Positions 1-7,614 of a stretch of DNA of 10,296 nt are shown here, one piece after another. A program made the translations under genes and the position numbers. The stretch comes from Acidobacteriota bacterium (GTDB lineage Bacteria > Acidobacteriota > Thermoanaerobaculia > Multivoradales > JAHEKO01), in contig JAUWSP010000047.1 of NCBI GenBank assembly GCA_030610025.1, positions 1 to 10,296 on the forward strand, read 5' to 3'. Each line of letters opens with the position of its first letter. Position 1 is the stretch's first letter. The notes under the pieces were generated by a model. It ran no database searches. It saw only the letters and a list, made by a program, of their open reading frames with translations, and was not told where the DNA came from.

Positions 1-994
1 ACAGGGTAGCCGCCAGGCGATACTCCTCGATCGCAGAATCCAGATCGCCACTCTTCTCCAGGGCATCGGCCAGAATCTTGTGGTTCACGCCATTGGCCGG
101 ATCCTCATCCACCGCGGCGCGGTACTCGGCAACAGCGTCCTCCCAGCGACCGGTGGACTGCGCTTCGAGACCGGCAAAGAGATGACTGCGTGAGAAATCG
201 CCTTTCAACGAGCTCATCAAGGGATCCGGGAAGGTGAGACTGCCCGAGGCCTGCCTCGACAGATGCTCCCGCGCGGCGTCCAGGTCGCCCAGCTTGCGGT
301 AGGCGAGCCCCATTTGCTGATGGATTTCGGCCGCTTCAGGCTCGAGCTCCAGGGCCGCTTTGTAAAGCTCCATAGCGGCCGCGTCGTCACCTCGCAGACT
401 CGCGCTGCGTCCCAGGCCATAGAGCGCCAGGGCTGTAAAACCCTCTCTACTCCTCGACTTCTCGAAGTACTCCGGAGCCCCCTCCGGTCGATCCGAAAGG
501 AGAGCCATCTGTCCCAGACGAATATGGATCGCCGGGTCGTCCGATCGCAGCTGGTGGGCTCTCTGCAACTGGCCCGTGGCTTCTTCGAGTCGCCGCTCTC
601 CCTGGTAGAAGGCACCCAGATAGTAGGGCCAACGATAGTCCCCCGGGTCCAACCGCTGCGCATTCAGGAGCGCCGGTTCGATGACCGCCTGGTTCTCGTA
701 GTAGAGAGCCGCGCGACCCAGCTCGCCATACGCCTCTGCAAGCTGAGACGGTTTCGTGCCGCTGTTCGCCTCCAGCTGGTCGATCGCCTCCCGTAGCTGT
801 GGAAAGACCTCCTGCACGCCGGGCTCCACATCTGCCGTGAGCTCGACCTCCGGTATCGGCAACAGCTCCGGCAACTGAGCCGCGGAGGACGAGGGCAGAC
901 CCAAGGCGAGCCCCTGAATGAAGAGAGCCAGCAAGCCGGCTCGAACGCAGATTGAGATGTCGATTCGTTTTCGCATGGTCATGCCCGCACTCAC
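1..994 (-). CDS. Secreted TPR-repeat protein, partial (C-terminus beyond window edge)
   Basis: Third gene of the minus-strand operon; 331 codons are visible before the left edge cuts it. It is open throughout. I place the start at GTG 994-992, which overlaps the TGA of the upstream propeller gene as GTGA and has GGGAG 5 nt upstream (1000-1004). In-frame ATGs at 982 and 976 are alternatives with no good ribosome site. Residues about 5-40 form an export signal (MRKR, then a hydrophobic stretch, then SSSAAQ, with likely cleavage near AAQ). TPR-like helical hairpins follow from about residue 85 to the edge, with typical small/aromatic spacing such as LGRSASLRGDDAAAMELYK and MGLAYRKLGDLDAAREHL. 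TPRs bind other proteins, so an export-side scaffold role is inferred. It is a clear paralogue of the TPR protein at 5677-7614: DYRWPYYLG at residues 119-127, IHQQ at 224-227 and FPDPL at 255-259 align with that protein within one residue. No catalytic motif is seen. Confidence 0.9.
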   Translation of the reverse strand, partial: MSAGMTMRKRIDISICVRAGLLALFIQGLALGLPSSSAAQLPELLPIPEVELTADVEPGVQEVFPQLREAIDQLEANSGTKPSQLAEAYGELGRAALYYENQAVIEPALLNAQRLDPGDYRWPYYLGAFYQGERRLEEATGQLQRAHQLRSDDPAIHIRLGQMALLSDRPEGAPEYFEKSRSREGFTALALYGLGRSASLRGDDAAAMELYKAALELEPEAAEIHQQMGLAYRKLGDLDAAREHLSRQASGSLTFPDPLMSSLKGDFSRSHLFAGLEAQSTGRWEDAVAEYRAAVDEDPANGVNHKILADALEKSGDLDSAIEEYRLAATL

Positions 995-2676
995 AGGGGC
1001 TCCCGCACCGTCAGATAACTCTCGAGAGGAGGTTGAAGAATCCGCTGCACCTTGCCCGACTGCCAGAGGACCTCGACTTCGTGAATCTCCACATCCTTGT
1101 CGAATCCAAAGAGAACCCGGATGTCCGACGAGGACTGGTAGCTGCTACCAGCGATCACCCAGCGCTTCTGGACTCCCTGGCTGGTCTTGAGCGTTGCCAC
1201 CGCTCCAACACCTTCGCTGTTGGCCGTTTCACTCCACAGACGCAGGCCCAGCCAGCCGCCGGCCTGGGTGTCGTTGCGGAGCAGGGAGAAGGCACGGCCG
1301 CTGCGCTGGATTCCGATGTCCGGATCGCCGTCGTTGTCATAGTCGGCGTAGGCCACGCCCCGCGAAACCGAAGGGCGCTTGTTCGGCAGCGGGCAATCGG
1401 GCTCGGCGAAATTGCCCTTTCCGTCACCGAGCAGCAGGACGTCGGGCTGCTCGTAGAAGACGTTGGCGCGTGGTGAGATCTCGACTGTGTGCCCGGTGCC
1501 GTTGAAGAAGTCCATATGGCCGTCACGGTTGAAGTCGGCCATGACCAGGCCGAATCCGACATAGTTGAACGAGGCAGCACCGAAACCGCTGGCAGCGGAT
1601 GTATCCTCGAAGTAGAAGTCTCCCTGGTTGATGTAGAGCGTGTTGGTCTGCACGTCGAAATTGGCCACCGCCATGTCCGCATCGCCGTCGCCATCCACAT
1701 CGCCGACCGCCACACCCATTCCGGCCTCTGGCATGCCATCGCGACTCACCGCAACTCCGGACATCAACGATAGATCTTCGAACGTCCCATCGCCCTTGTT
1801 GACGAACAAAAGGTTGAAGGTCATGTCGTTGGCCACGTAGACATCGGGCCAGTTGTCGGCGTTGAAATCCACGAAGAGCACGCCCAGCCCCTTGCCGTTG
1901 GCCGACTCGAAGCCCGACTCGAGGGTCTCGTCCTTGAACACCCCACCACCCTGGTTGCGGAAGAAGATGTCCATCTTGGGCTCGAATGGAGAGGGCCCAC
2001 AGTACCAGCGCTCACCTGTCGAAGGGTGGAGGCAGAAGGGCTCCTGCTCGGGGTCGTGCTCGACATAGATCACCAGATAGAGATCCAGATCCCCATCCCG
2101 ATCGGCATCCCCGAGAGCGGCACCAGAGCTCCATCCGTTGGCGCCTTCGACCTCCACGCCCGACTCGGTCGTGCGGTCCTCGAAGGTTCCATCACCCCGA
2201 TTCATCAGCAGGCGATCGACGCCCCAGTTGGCGAGGAAGATGTCCGGCATCCGATCGCCGTCGAAATCGGCCCCGAGGACTCCCTGACCATAGCTCCGTT
2301 CGCCGGCACCGGTACGCGCCGTGACGTTCTCGAAGCGCCCGTCGCCGGTGTTTCGGAACAGCTGGTTGGTCGCCTCATCACTACCTTCTGCCGACGGGGG
2401 GAAAGGGCCTGATTGGACCAGATAACAGTCCAGCCAGCCATCGCCGTCGTAGTCGAACCAGGCGACTCCCGAGCCCATGGTCTCGGGGTTGTAGAAGCTC
2501 CCCGTTTCACCTCGAGCGTGGACAAAGAGGATGCCGACCTCTTCTGCCGCTTCTGCCATGGCGGCCCCACGGCATGAGTCCTGCTGAGCGACAGAAGCCA
2601 CGGGCGAGCCAAACAATAGGCCAACCAACATCAGACCCAGCCACGACCCATCTTGCGTGGAGCGCTGCTCGCTCAT
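991..2676 (-). CDS. Secreted FG-GAP/VCBS seven-bladed propeller with C-terminal ASPIC/UnbV domain (CRTAC1-like)
   Basis: 561 aa from ATG 2676, which overlaps the stop of the upstream TPR gene as ATGA. The frame stays open further upstream (to 3219), but that part is shadow coding inside the TPR gene. Residues 11-30 form a hydrophobic export signal (cleavage near SVA-QQ). Seven D-x-D-x-D-G-x-x-D-type calcium-binding loops follow at about residues 75-83, 137-145, 190-198, 270-278, 326-334, 381-389 and 445-453, often next to GDG(R/T)F FG-GAP signatures. This is one per blade of a seven-bladed beta-propeller. C215 and C226 (ending YCGP) form the Cys pair typical of this family and are probably a disulfide. 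Residues about 488-558 match ASPIC/UnbV (EGVGA, GSSYQSSSD, LFGF, VEVLWQSGKVQ). The fold is known for extracellular adhesion or interaction, and no enzymatic residues are evident. It is a paralogue of the protein at 7611-9344. Confidence 0.95.
   Translation of the reverse strand: MSEQRSTQDGSWLGLMLVGLLFGSPVASVAQQDSCRGAAMAEAAEEVGILFVHARGETGSFYNPETMGSGVAWFDYDGDGWLDCYLVQSGPFPPSAEGSDEATNQLFRNTGDGRFENVTARTGAGERSYGQGVLGADFDGDRMPDIFLANWGVDRLLMNRGDGTFEDRTTESGVEVEGANGWSSGAALGDADRDGDLDLYLVIYVEHDPEQEPFCLHPSTGERWYCGPSPFEPKMDIFFRNQGGGVFKDETLESGFESANGKGLGVLFVDFNADNWPDVYVANDMTFNLLFVNKGDGTFEDLSLMSGVAVSRDGMPEAGMGVAVGDVDGDGDADMAVANFDVQTNTLYINQGDFYFEDTSAASGFGAASFNYVGFGLVMADFNRDGHMDFFNGTGHTVEISPRANVFYEQPDVLLLGDGKGNFAEPDCPLPNKRPSVSRGVAYADYDNDGDPDIGIQRSGRAFSLLRNDTQAGGWLGLRLWSETANSEGVGAVATLKTSQGVQKRWVIAGSSYQSSSDIRVLFGFDKDVEIHEVEVLWQSGKVQRILQPPLESYLTVREPL
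1000..1004 (-). promoter_or_regulatory. Shine-Dalgarno (GGGAG) deciding the GTG start at 994
   Basis: On the minus strand GGGAG lies 5 nt before GTG 994, inside the last codons of the propeller gene. The GTG shares bases with the upstream TGA stop (GTGA). The next in-frame starts, ATG 982 and ATG 976, lie too far from this motif. The other copy of the module (7611-7614) uses the same GTGA arrangement, which supports this choice. Confidence 0.5.
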
Positions 2677-3818
2677 TGGCTCTGCGCCATCTCCATGCGA
2701 ATGCTGGCCAGCATCTGCCTCACATCCTGACGGCTGGGATCGAAGGCAACGGCTCGCTGCAGGCTCTCCACTGCTGCGTCCAACCGGCCCGCGGCCCGGT
2801 AGGCCCGGGCTTTTGCCAGGACCACTTCGATCGTCTCTTCGAGGCCCTCGAGATGAGCGATGGCCTCCTCGACCTGCCCCTGCCGAAGCATCAAGCCGGC
2901 CCGATCGACCTCGCCCTCTTCGATCTCGGCCATTCGGTTGCCCTCTTCCGCCGCGAGAATGAGCTGGTTGTAGATTTCGAACTCCGCCTTGCTGCCCTCC
3001 CGGTCTCCCTGGCGGGCCAGCAACATCGCCAATCCGTAGTGCGCCTTGTTCAGCTTGGGGGCCAGAAGGACCACTCGGCGATAGGTAGCGATGGCCTCTT
3101 CGGCCCGATTCGACCCCCGTAGAGCCTCGGCCAGATCGAAGAGCGTGCCGACATCTCGGGGGTTCTTCTGGGCCGCCTCCTCCAGCAGCTGCGTGGCATC
3201 CTCGAACTGACCTTGCCATAGGAGCAGCCGGCCCAGCTGTGACAATGGCATGAAAGCTCGGTCCGTGGCTTCGATCGCTTGCCGGTAGACCGGCTCGGCT
3301 TCCGCCATGCGGCCACTCTCCCAGAGGATGGCACCGAGATACACCAGGGCCGAGGGGTCCTCCGAGCCCAGCTCGATGGCCCGGCGCAGCGGCGCCTCGG
3401 CAGCTTCGAAGTCACGATTCTGGGTCTGGGCCTTGCCCAGGAGAAGCTGCAGCTCGGGATCGTCCGGACGCATTTCGACGGCTTTGTTCAGCAGCAGAAC
3501 CCCCTTCTTGGGCTCGCCCGCACCCAGAAAGCGGTTGCTGCTGCTAATCAGCGTCGCCACAGCCTCCTCCGCTGCCCCTCGGGACGCCTGCAGATCTGCC
3601 AGCTCGAGATAGATCTCCGGCTGCTCGGGATGCGCCATCATCCGCCGCCGCACCTCGAGCTCCACTTCCATCGAGCTTTGGCCCTTGGACGAGGCTGCTT
3701 CCTGACCCGAGGCTTCGATGGGCAGAGCCCAAGCCGCGGCCGTCCCGAACGAGGGCGCCAGCAGCACCCACACCAGAAAAAGGACAGGGAGACTTCGAGG
3801 TCCATCGACAGAAGTCAT
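2673..3818 (-). CDS. Secreted TPR-repeat protein (381 aa), first gene of operon
   Basis: Starts at ATG 3818 and ends with TGA 2675-2673, which overlaps the ATG of the propeller gene. Residues 9-31 form an export signal (LPVLFLVWVLL core, cleavage near AWA-LP). TPR hairpins fill most of residues 65-375, for example PELQLLLGKAQTQNRDFEAA (about 121-140), PSALVYLGAILWESGRMAEA and TLFDLAEALRGSNRAEEAIA. A more charged helical stretch interrupts them at about 275-310. An alternative start, ATG 3860, is in frame and has AGGA at suitable distance (395 aa, longer n-region). ATG 3818 has only AGGT upstream, so the start is uncertain by 14 codons. The frame continues to 3959, but that part would remove the promoter and lengthen the signal peptide implausibly. 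The role is probably a protein-protein scaffold outside the cytoplasm, co-expressed with the propeller. It shares none of the landmark motifs of the 1-994 / 5677-7614 TPR pair. Confidence 0.88.
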   Translation of the reverse strand: MTSVDGPRSLPVLFLVWVLLAPSFGTAAAWALPIEASGQEAASSKGQSSMEVELEVRRRMMAHPEQPEIYLELADLQASRGAAEEAVATLISSSNRFLGAGEPKKGVLLLNKAVEMRPDDPELQLLLGKAQTQNRDFEAAEAPLRRAIELGSEDPSALVYLGAILWESGRMAEAEPVYRQAIEATDRAFMPLSQLGRLLLWQGQFEDATQLLEEAAQKNPRDVGTLFDLAEALRGSNRAEEAIATYRRVVLLAPKLNKAHYGLAMLLARQGDREGSKAEFEIYNQLILAAEEGNRMAEIEEGEVDRAGLMLRQGQVEEAIAHLEGLEETIEVVLAKARAYRAAGRLDAAVESLQRAVAFDPSRQDVRQMLASIRMEMAQSQ

Positions 3819-4038
3819 GGCGGTACCTGGGGCCGATCTATGCAAAAGATTCCTGGTCATCTTCGAGCTTCCTGGAGGTTGCCAACACTTGTATATACTG
3901 TGGGAGGAGCGTCCAAAAGGACTCTTCAACCGCTCGATCGTGCGAGCAGCTCGGTCCATACTTCCGCTCCGACCATAATTCTAACCCGTATTGCCTGGCG
4001 CGCACGGGTGACCCTTCCCAACGGGAATCGAGACGACC
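3819..4038. promoter_or_regulatory. Divergent promoter spacer between two TPR transcription units
   Basis: This is the largest non-coding stretch of the window, about 220 bp, between the minus operon (start 3818 or 3860) and the plus gene (start 4039). It is locally A/T-richer than the genes (TATATAC near 3892-3898, CATAAT at 3974-3979). CATAAT matches 5 of 6 positions of a sigma-70 -10 box for the plus gene, but I find no convincing -35 at 16-18 bp. A small inverted repeat GCTCG-6-CGAGC (3932-3936/3943-3947) lies between the two promoter candidates and could be an operator or chance. Both genes are probably driven from here. Confidence 0.5.
3890..3916 (-). promoter_or_regulatory. Candidate sigma-70-type promoter for the TPR-propeller-TPR operon
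   Basis: On the minus strand TTGGAC (3916-3911) and TATACA (3895-3890) are separated by 15 bp. An overlapping TATATA lies at 3897-3892. The -35 matches 4 of 6 and the -10 4 of 6, but the spacing is shorter than the ideal 17. Transcription would begin near 3883, which fits either ATG 3860 or ATG 3818. The sigma factors of this organism are unknown. Confidence 0.3.
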
Positions 4039-5667
4039 ATGAGACATTCGATCCACCTCCTACTGCTACTGCTCATCCTTCTCCCGCTTGCCGCGGCAGG
4101 CCAGCAGGAACCGACCGCGGCCGATGAGACTCTCAACCGGGTGTTGAAACACCTCGAATCTGGTGAGCTCGACCCAGCGATCGGAGCACTGGAAGAGGCC
4201 CTTGCCCAGGGAGAGGAGGACCCTCGAGTCTCGCAGACCCTGGGGGCGCTCTATCTCGAAGCCGACCGGCCCGCCGACGCCGTGGCAATCCTGACTCCCA
4301 TGGCCGACTCCCCAGATGCGGAGCCGGCAGTGCTCTACAACGCCGGACGTGCGACGGCCAGGGTCGGTGATCTCGACAAGGCCAAGGGGTATCTGGAGCG
4401 ATCCCTGGCGATGACGCCCGTCAGTCCCGCGGCTCGGGAGTTGGGTTTCGTCCGCCTGCGACAAGGGAATCTGATCGACGCCTACTTGCTCCTGCGTCCG
4501 TGGAGCAGGCTTCACCCCGAGGATACCGGTGCCCAGCTCGCTGCGACTTCCTGTGCAGTGGCTCTCGGTCGGGCCTCCGATGCCCAAGACGCGTTGATCA
4601 CCCTGCCGTTGGATCTCCCGACCGCCAACATCCTCCGCGGTCGTGTCGGGCTGTTGAACGAGGATGGATGGGGAGCGCTCGCCGTGATCCAGCCACTGTC
4701 CGAGAATCCACCGGAGGGCCTCGAGGCCCAGGTGCTGAGTGTCCTGGCGGAGAGCTATCTCCTGGTGGGTCAGCCTGAGTCCGCGCTCGAGGCGCTCGAA
4801 GCAGCAGCCGGGACCGATCCCGACCTCGTGCGACTCCTGAGCCGAGCCCAGGTCGCGATGGGGCAGCATGAGGCGGCGCTCCAGACGTTGCGACCGGTGG
4901 CTGAGAACCTCCGATCCAGCATCGGGCCCGACTCACCGGACTCCGATAGGATTCTGGCGGCCGAGGTCGCCGCGGACTACGGCCAGATGCTGAGCCAGGC
5001 CGGACGGAGCTCGGAAGCCCTGCCCTCTCTCGAATATGCGACGGCCGTCTATCCTAGCAATGCCGAGGCCTGGGAATGGCTGAGCGGAGCTCTGGCTGCG
5101 GAGGGAAGGAACGAGGAGAGTCAACGGGCATTGGGGGTGAGCCAGGTTCTTCGCGGTACCGACCCGGACGGTGCCGCTCTGTCCCTGGGCACCCTAGCCA
5201 ACGACCCCACGGGTGCCCGATTGCGCTGGGCCATGCATCTGTCGAGCAGTGGAAACCGCGAGGAGGCTCTCAATGTGGTGCGTCAAGAGGAGATTCTGGC
5301 TCCCGGAGATCCTCGCCCCATGATCCTCGAAGCGCGGCTCCTCTCTGAGCTCGGCCGACTCCAGCAGGCTCTGGAGGTCACCGAGGCCACCGTGCGATTG
5401 GCCCCCGATATCGCCGACTCCTACTACATGAGAGGGGTGGTTCGACTCGATATCGGACTCAGTGGCCCAGCAGAGGAAGACCTTCGCAAGACGATCGCCA
5501 TGGCGCCTCAGCACACCGCCGCCATGAACGACCTGGCCGTGCTCCTGATGGCCAAAGACGAAAACGAAGAGGCCAAGCTCCTCTTGGAGCAGGTCCTGAT
5601 CCTGCAGCCCGACGACCCGATCGCGGCCAAGAACCTGGCGGCCCTGAGCGGGTCGGCAACCGACTGA
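4039..5667 (+). CDS. Secreted TPR-repeat protein (542 aa), single gene
   Basis: ATG 4039 begins a strong signal peptide: MRHSIH, a leucine-rich core to about residue 17, then LAAAG-QQ as the likely cleavage region. The mature part is TPR-like solenoid nearly end to end (about 28-538), roughly ten or more hairpins. Clear ones are LGALYLEADRPADAVAIL (about 68-85), LYNAGRATARVGDLDKAKGYL (about 99-119), WLSGALAAEGRNEES (about 347-361), RGVVRLDIGLSGPAEEDL (465-482) and LAVLLMAKDENEEAKLLLEQVL (about 499-520). The central part (about 160-310) is more degenerate. There is no catalytic motif, heme site or membrane anchor after the signal, so it is presumably periplasmic or secreted and binds proteins. 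It is divergent from the first operon, sharing the 3819-4038 spacer, and convergent with the second, with 9 bp between stops. It carries none of the landmark motifs of the paralogous TPR pair, so it is not simply a third copy. The Shine-Dalgarno is weak (GAG about 7 nt upstream). Confidence 0.92.
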   Translation: MRHSIHLLLLLLILLPLAAAGQQEPTAADETLNRVLKHLESGELDPAIGALEEALAQGEEDPRVSQTLGALYLEADRPADAVAILTPMADSPDAEPAVLYNAGRATARVGDLDKAKGYLERSLAMTPVSPAARELGFVRLRQGNLIDAYLLLRPWSRLHPEDTGAQLAATSCAVALGRASDAQDALITLPLDLPTANILRGRVGLLNEDGWGALAVIQPLSENPPEGLEAQVLSVLAESYLLVGQPESALEALEAAAGTDPDLVRLLSRAQVAMGQHEAALQTLRPVAENLRSSIGPDSPDSDRILAAEVAADYGQMLSQAGRSSEALPSLEYATAVYPSNAEAWEWLSGALAAEGRNEESQRALGVSQVLRGTDPDGAALSLGTLANDPTGARLRWAMHLSSSGNREEALNVVRQEEILAPGDPRPMILEARLLSELGRLQQALEVTEATVRLAPDIADSYYMRGVVRLDIGLSGPAEEDLRKTIAMAPQHTAAMNDLAVLLMAKDENEEAKLLLEQVLILQPDDPIAAKNLAALSGSATD

Positions 5668-5676
5668 GGCTCGACC

Positions 5677-7614
5677 TCAGCCCTTCCAGGGCTCCCTGCA
5701 GGGTTGCTCGTTCTGGTATTGCTCCAGGCGGCGGCGCGCCGCTTCGGCCTGACCAGGACTCTGCCCAGCGGGCAGTGCATCCAGGGCCCTCTCCTGCCAG
5801 CGGATCGCCTCGTCGAAATCACCGGATTCAGCCCATGCCATGGCCAGGGTCTCGGCGTGATCGGCGGTCGCAGCCTGATCGAAGACCTCCTTCGCCAACT
5901 CGACGGCACGATCCCCGTCGCGCACGGTCTCGTGCGGAGCGGTTGCCAGCAGGCGGGCCAGAAGGTGCCTCAGAGGCAGAGTCTGCGGCAGAATCTCCAG
6001 ATCCTCCTCCAGTTTGTCGGTCGCCAGTTGGTAGTTGCCGGCCAGAACCAGGGCCATCGCTCGACTGAACCGAGCCACCCGGTTTGCCGGGTCGGCTTCG
6101 ACAACCCTCTCGAAGCTCTCGGCGGCCTCATCGAAGCGTCCGAGCTGCGCCTGCAGCGCCCCGGCGGCGGTGTTGGCGCCGCTTAACCTGGGATTCAGCT
6201 TGCCGGCGGTCTGGAAATGGTCGATCGCCGACTCCGTGGCGCCCTCACCCTGATCCAGCAGGCCGAGCTGGAAATGGGCCTCGGCTTCGAGCGCAGGCTC
6301 GCGGGCGATGGACAGGGCTCGCTCCAACTCTGCGCGGGCCGCGTCGACTTGTCCCACGGGGCCCAGCATGGCTGCCAGGCTCAAGGCGATCCCGGCATCG
6401 TCTGGGTTCTCGGCCCGCAGTGCCTGCAACCTCTCGACAGCCTCCCGAGCCCTGCCGGCCCTACCCATGGCCATGGCCCATTGCAGGCGTGCCTCCCTGT
6501 CCTGGGGATCGATCTCATGGGCACGCTGAAAGTGGATCGCAGCCTCTTCGAAGCGCTCGAGCTTGCTGAGAGCATTGCCCAGATTGTAGTGGGCGTCGCG
6601 AAAGTCCGAATCGATCTCGACAGCTCGCTCGAGGTGTTGAATGGCTTCGTCGAAGCGCCCAGCCTGAAGTAGCGCCTGACCGAGATTGTATTGGGCTAGC
6701 TTCTCCTCCGGATCTCGGGCCACCGCCTCACCGAAGTCGTCGATCGCTTGCTCGAGCCGGCCCGATTTCAGGGCCTCGTTGCCCAGCTTGATATAGAACC
6801 GACTACCTTGAATCATGCCAGCCAGACGAAAGACCAGGGGATCCGGGTACATGACCAGATCGTGCTCGTTGAGCTGTAGGTGATATCGCGCCCTATCGAG
6901 GTCTCCCAACTCGCGATAGGCCATTCCGCGCTGTTGGTGAATTGTCGTAGCCTTGGGCTGTATCTCCAAAGCCTTTTCGAGGTGCTGGATCGCCGCCTCC
7001 GGGTCGCCTCGCCGCAAGACGACCATCCCGAGTCCATGGTGGGCGGCAGCGTTCTCGGAATTGATCTCGAGCACAGCCAGAAACTGCTCCTCTGCCGCGT
7101 CGATCTCCCCGTGATCGAACTCGAGAAGGCCCACTCGGATGCGAGCGGGGATGCTCTGGGGGCGCAGGGAAATGGCCTGCTCGAGGCTCTCGATGGCCTT
7201 TGCGGCTTCACCCTGACGGCTGAGAACGACGCCCACGTAGTAGGGCCAGCGAAAGTCCCGGGGAGCCAGCGTCCGCGCATTGATGAAACAGGCCTGAGCG
7301 GCCTCGTAGAGCTCATACAGGAAGTACAGCTGCCCCGTCTTGCCAAAGGTCTCCATCAGCTCCAGGCGCGGCACATCGGTCCTGGCCACGAGCTCATCGA
7401 GGCCGGCCCGCTGCCCCAGCAACTGAACCTGGATAGCCTTCTCGAAATTGCCCAGGGCCGGTACCGGCACCTCCACCAGAGCATCGAAGGCCTCGAGCTC
7501 CTGGCTCCATAGGGCACCAGGAAGGGCCAGCAGCTGAACGATGATCGCTACCGCGACCCACCGGTGACCACCCCGTCGTTCGCTTGCAAATCGGCTGAGA
7601 GCACCGTAGTTCAC
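5677..7614 (-). CDS. Secreted TPR-repeat protein (645 aa), second gene of the propeller-TPR operon
   Basis: Starts with GTG 7614-7612, overlapping the TGA of the upstream propeller gene as GTGA, with AGGAG 7 nt upstream. Residues 1-18 are basic, 19-35 are hydrophobic, and export cleavage is likely near WSQ (about 36-38). From about residue 88 to 615 there is an almost unbroken run of TPRs, roughly thirteen or more. The canonical ones are HHGLGMVVLRRGDPEAAIQH (about 192-211), YNLGQALLQAGRFDEAIQHL (309-328) and YNLGNALSKLERFEEAAIHF (343-362). The C-terminal part (about 565-615, RDGDRAVELAKEVF then AWAESGDFDEAI) resembles the end region of many exported bacterial TPR proteins. The sequence past 615 is charged and Gln/Arg-rich, with a single C639. 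It is a paralogue of the 1-994 protein: DFRWPYYVG at 120-128, IHQQ at 225-228 and YPDPL at 256-260. A scaffold or partner-binding role for the co-translated propeller is inferred. Confidence 0.95.
   Translation of the reverse strand: MNYGALSRFASERRGGHRWVAVAIIVQLLALPGALWSQELEAFDALVEVPVPALGNFEKAIQVQLLGQRAGLDELVARTDVPRLELMETFGKTGQLYFLYELYEAAQACFINARTLAPRDFRWPYYVGVVLSRQGEAAKAIESLEQAISLRPQSIPARIRVGLLEFDHGEIDAAEEQFLAVLEINSENAAAHHGLGMVVLRRGDPEAAIQHLEKALEIQPKATTIHQQRGMAYRELGDLDRARYHLQLNEHDLVMYPDPLVFRLAGMIQGSRFYIKLGNEALKSGRLEQAIDDFGEAVARDPEEKLAQYNLGQALLQAGRFDEAIQHLERAVEIDSDFRDAHYNLGNALSKLERFEEAAIHFQRAHEIDPQDREARLQWAMAMGRAGRAREAVERLQALRAENPDDAGIALSLAAMLGPVGQVDAARAELERALSIAREPALEAEAHFQLGLLDQGEGATESAIDHFQTAGKLNPRLSGANTAAGALQAQLGRFDEAAESFERVVEADPANRVARFSRAMALVLAGNYQLATDKLEEDLEILPQTLPLRHLLARLLATAPHETVRDGDRAVELAKEVFDQAATADHAETLAMAWAESGDFDEAIRWQERALDALPAGQSPGQAEAARRRLEQYQNEQPCREPWKG
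5679..5693. terminator. Short hairpin at the convergent gene junction, possible bidirectional terminator
   Basis: AGCCCT-TCC-AGGGCT is a perfect 6-bp stem with a 3-nt loop, just after the plus TPR gene and inside the last codons of the minus TPR gene. A CCCTGCAGGG palindrome follows at 5694-5703. There is no run of T on either strand, so a classical intrinsic terminator is not supported. Its position between two stops 9 bp apart is the only reason to list it. Confidence 0.25.

Noticed and set aside
263..796. Paired plus-strand frames opposite the left TPR gene
   Set aside because: Out of frame or antisense to a continuous TPR frame that reaches the window edge.
1321..2470. Regularly spaced similar DNA (tcgccgtcgtagtcg-type) that could suggest a tandem repeat or CRISPR
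   Set aside because: The spacing follows the calcium-loop codons of propeller blades. Units are irregular and fully explained by protein repeats.
2677..3219. Upstream extension of the propeller frame, giving a 742-aa reading frame
   Set aside because: The added residues are Gly/Arg/Ser-rich low-complexity sequence in another frame of the well-supported TPR gene. A signal peptide begins exactly at ATG 2676 in an ATGA overlap.
3279..4127. Plus-strand open frame of 282 codons opposite the TPR gene and across the spacer
   Set aside because: It lies antisense to a clear TPR gene, shows no domain or signal, and covers the divergent promoter. Long antisense frames are expected in GC-rich coding DNA.
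4066..4869. Minus-strand open frame of 267 codons opposite the 542-aa TPR gene
   Set aside because: Antisense shadow; its composition lacks recognisable motifs, whereas the plus frame has a signal peptide and TPR periodicity.
6880..7512. Plus-strand open frame of 210 codons opposite the 645-aa TPR gene
   Set aside because: Antisense shadow of TPR repeats with repeated Leu/Asp patterns mirrored from the real gene; no ribosome site or domain.
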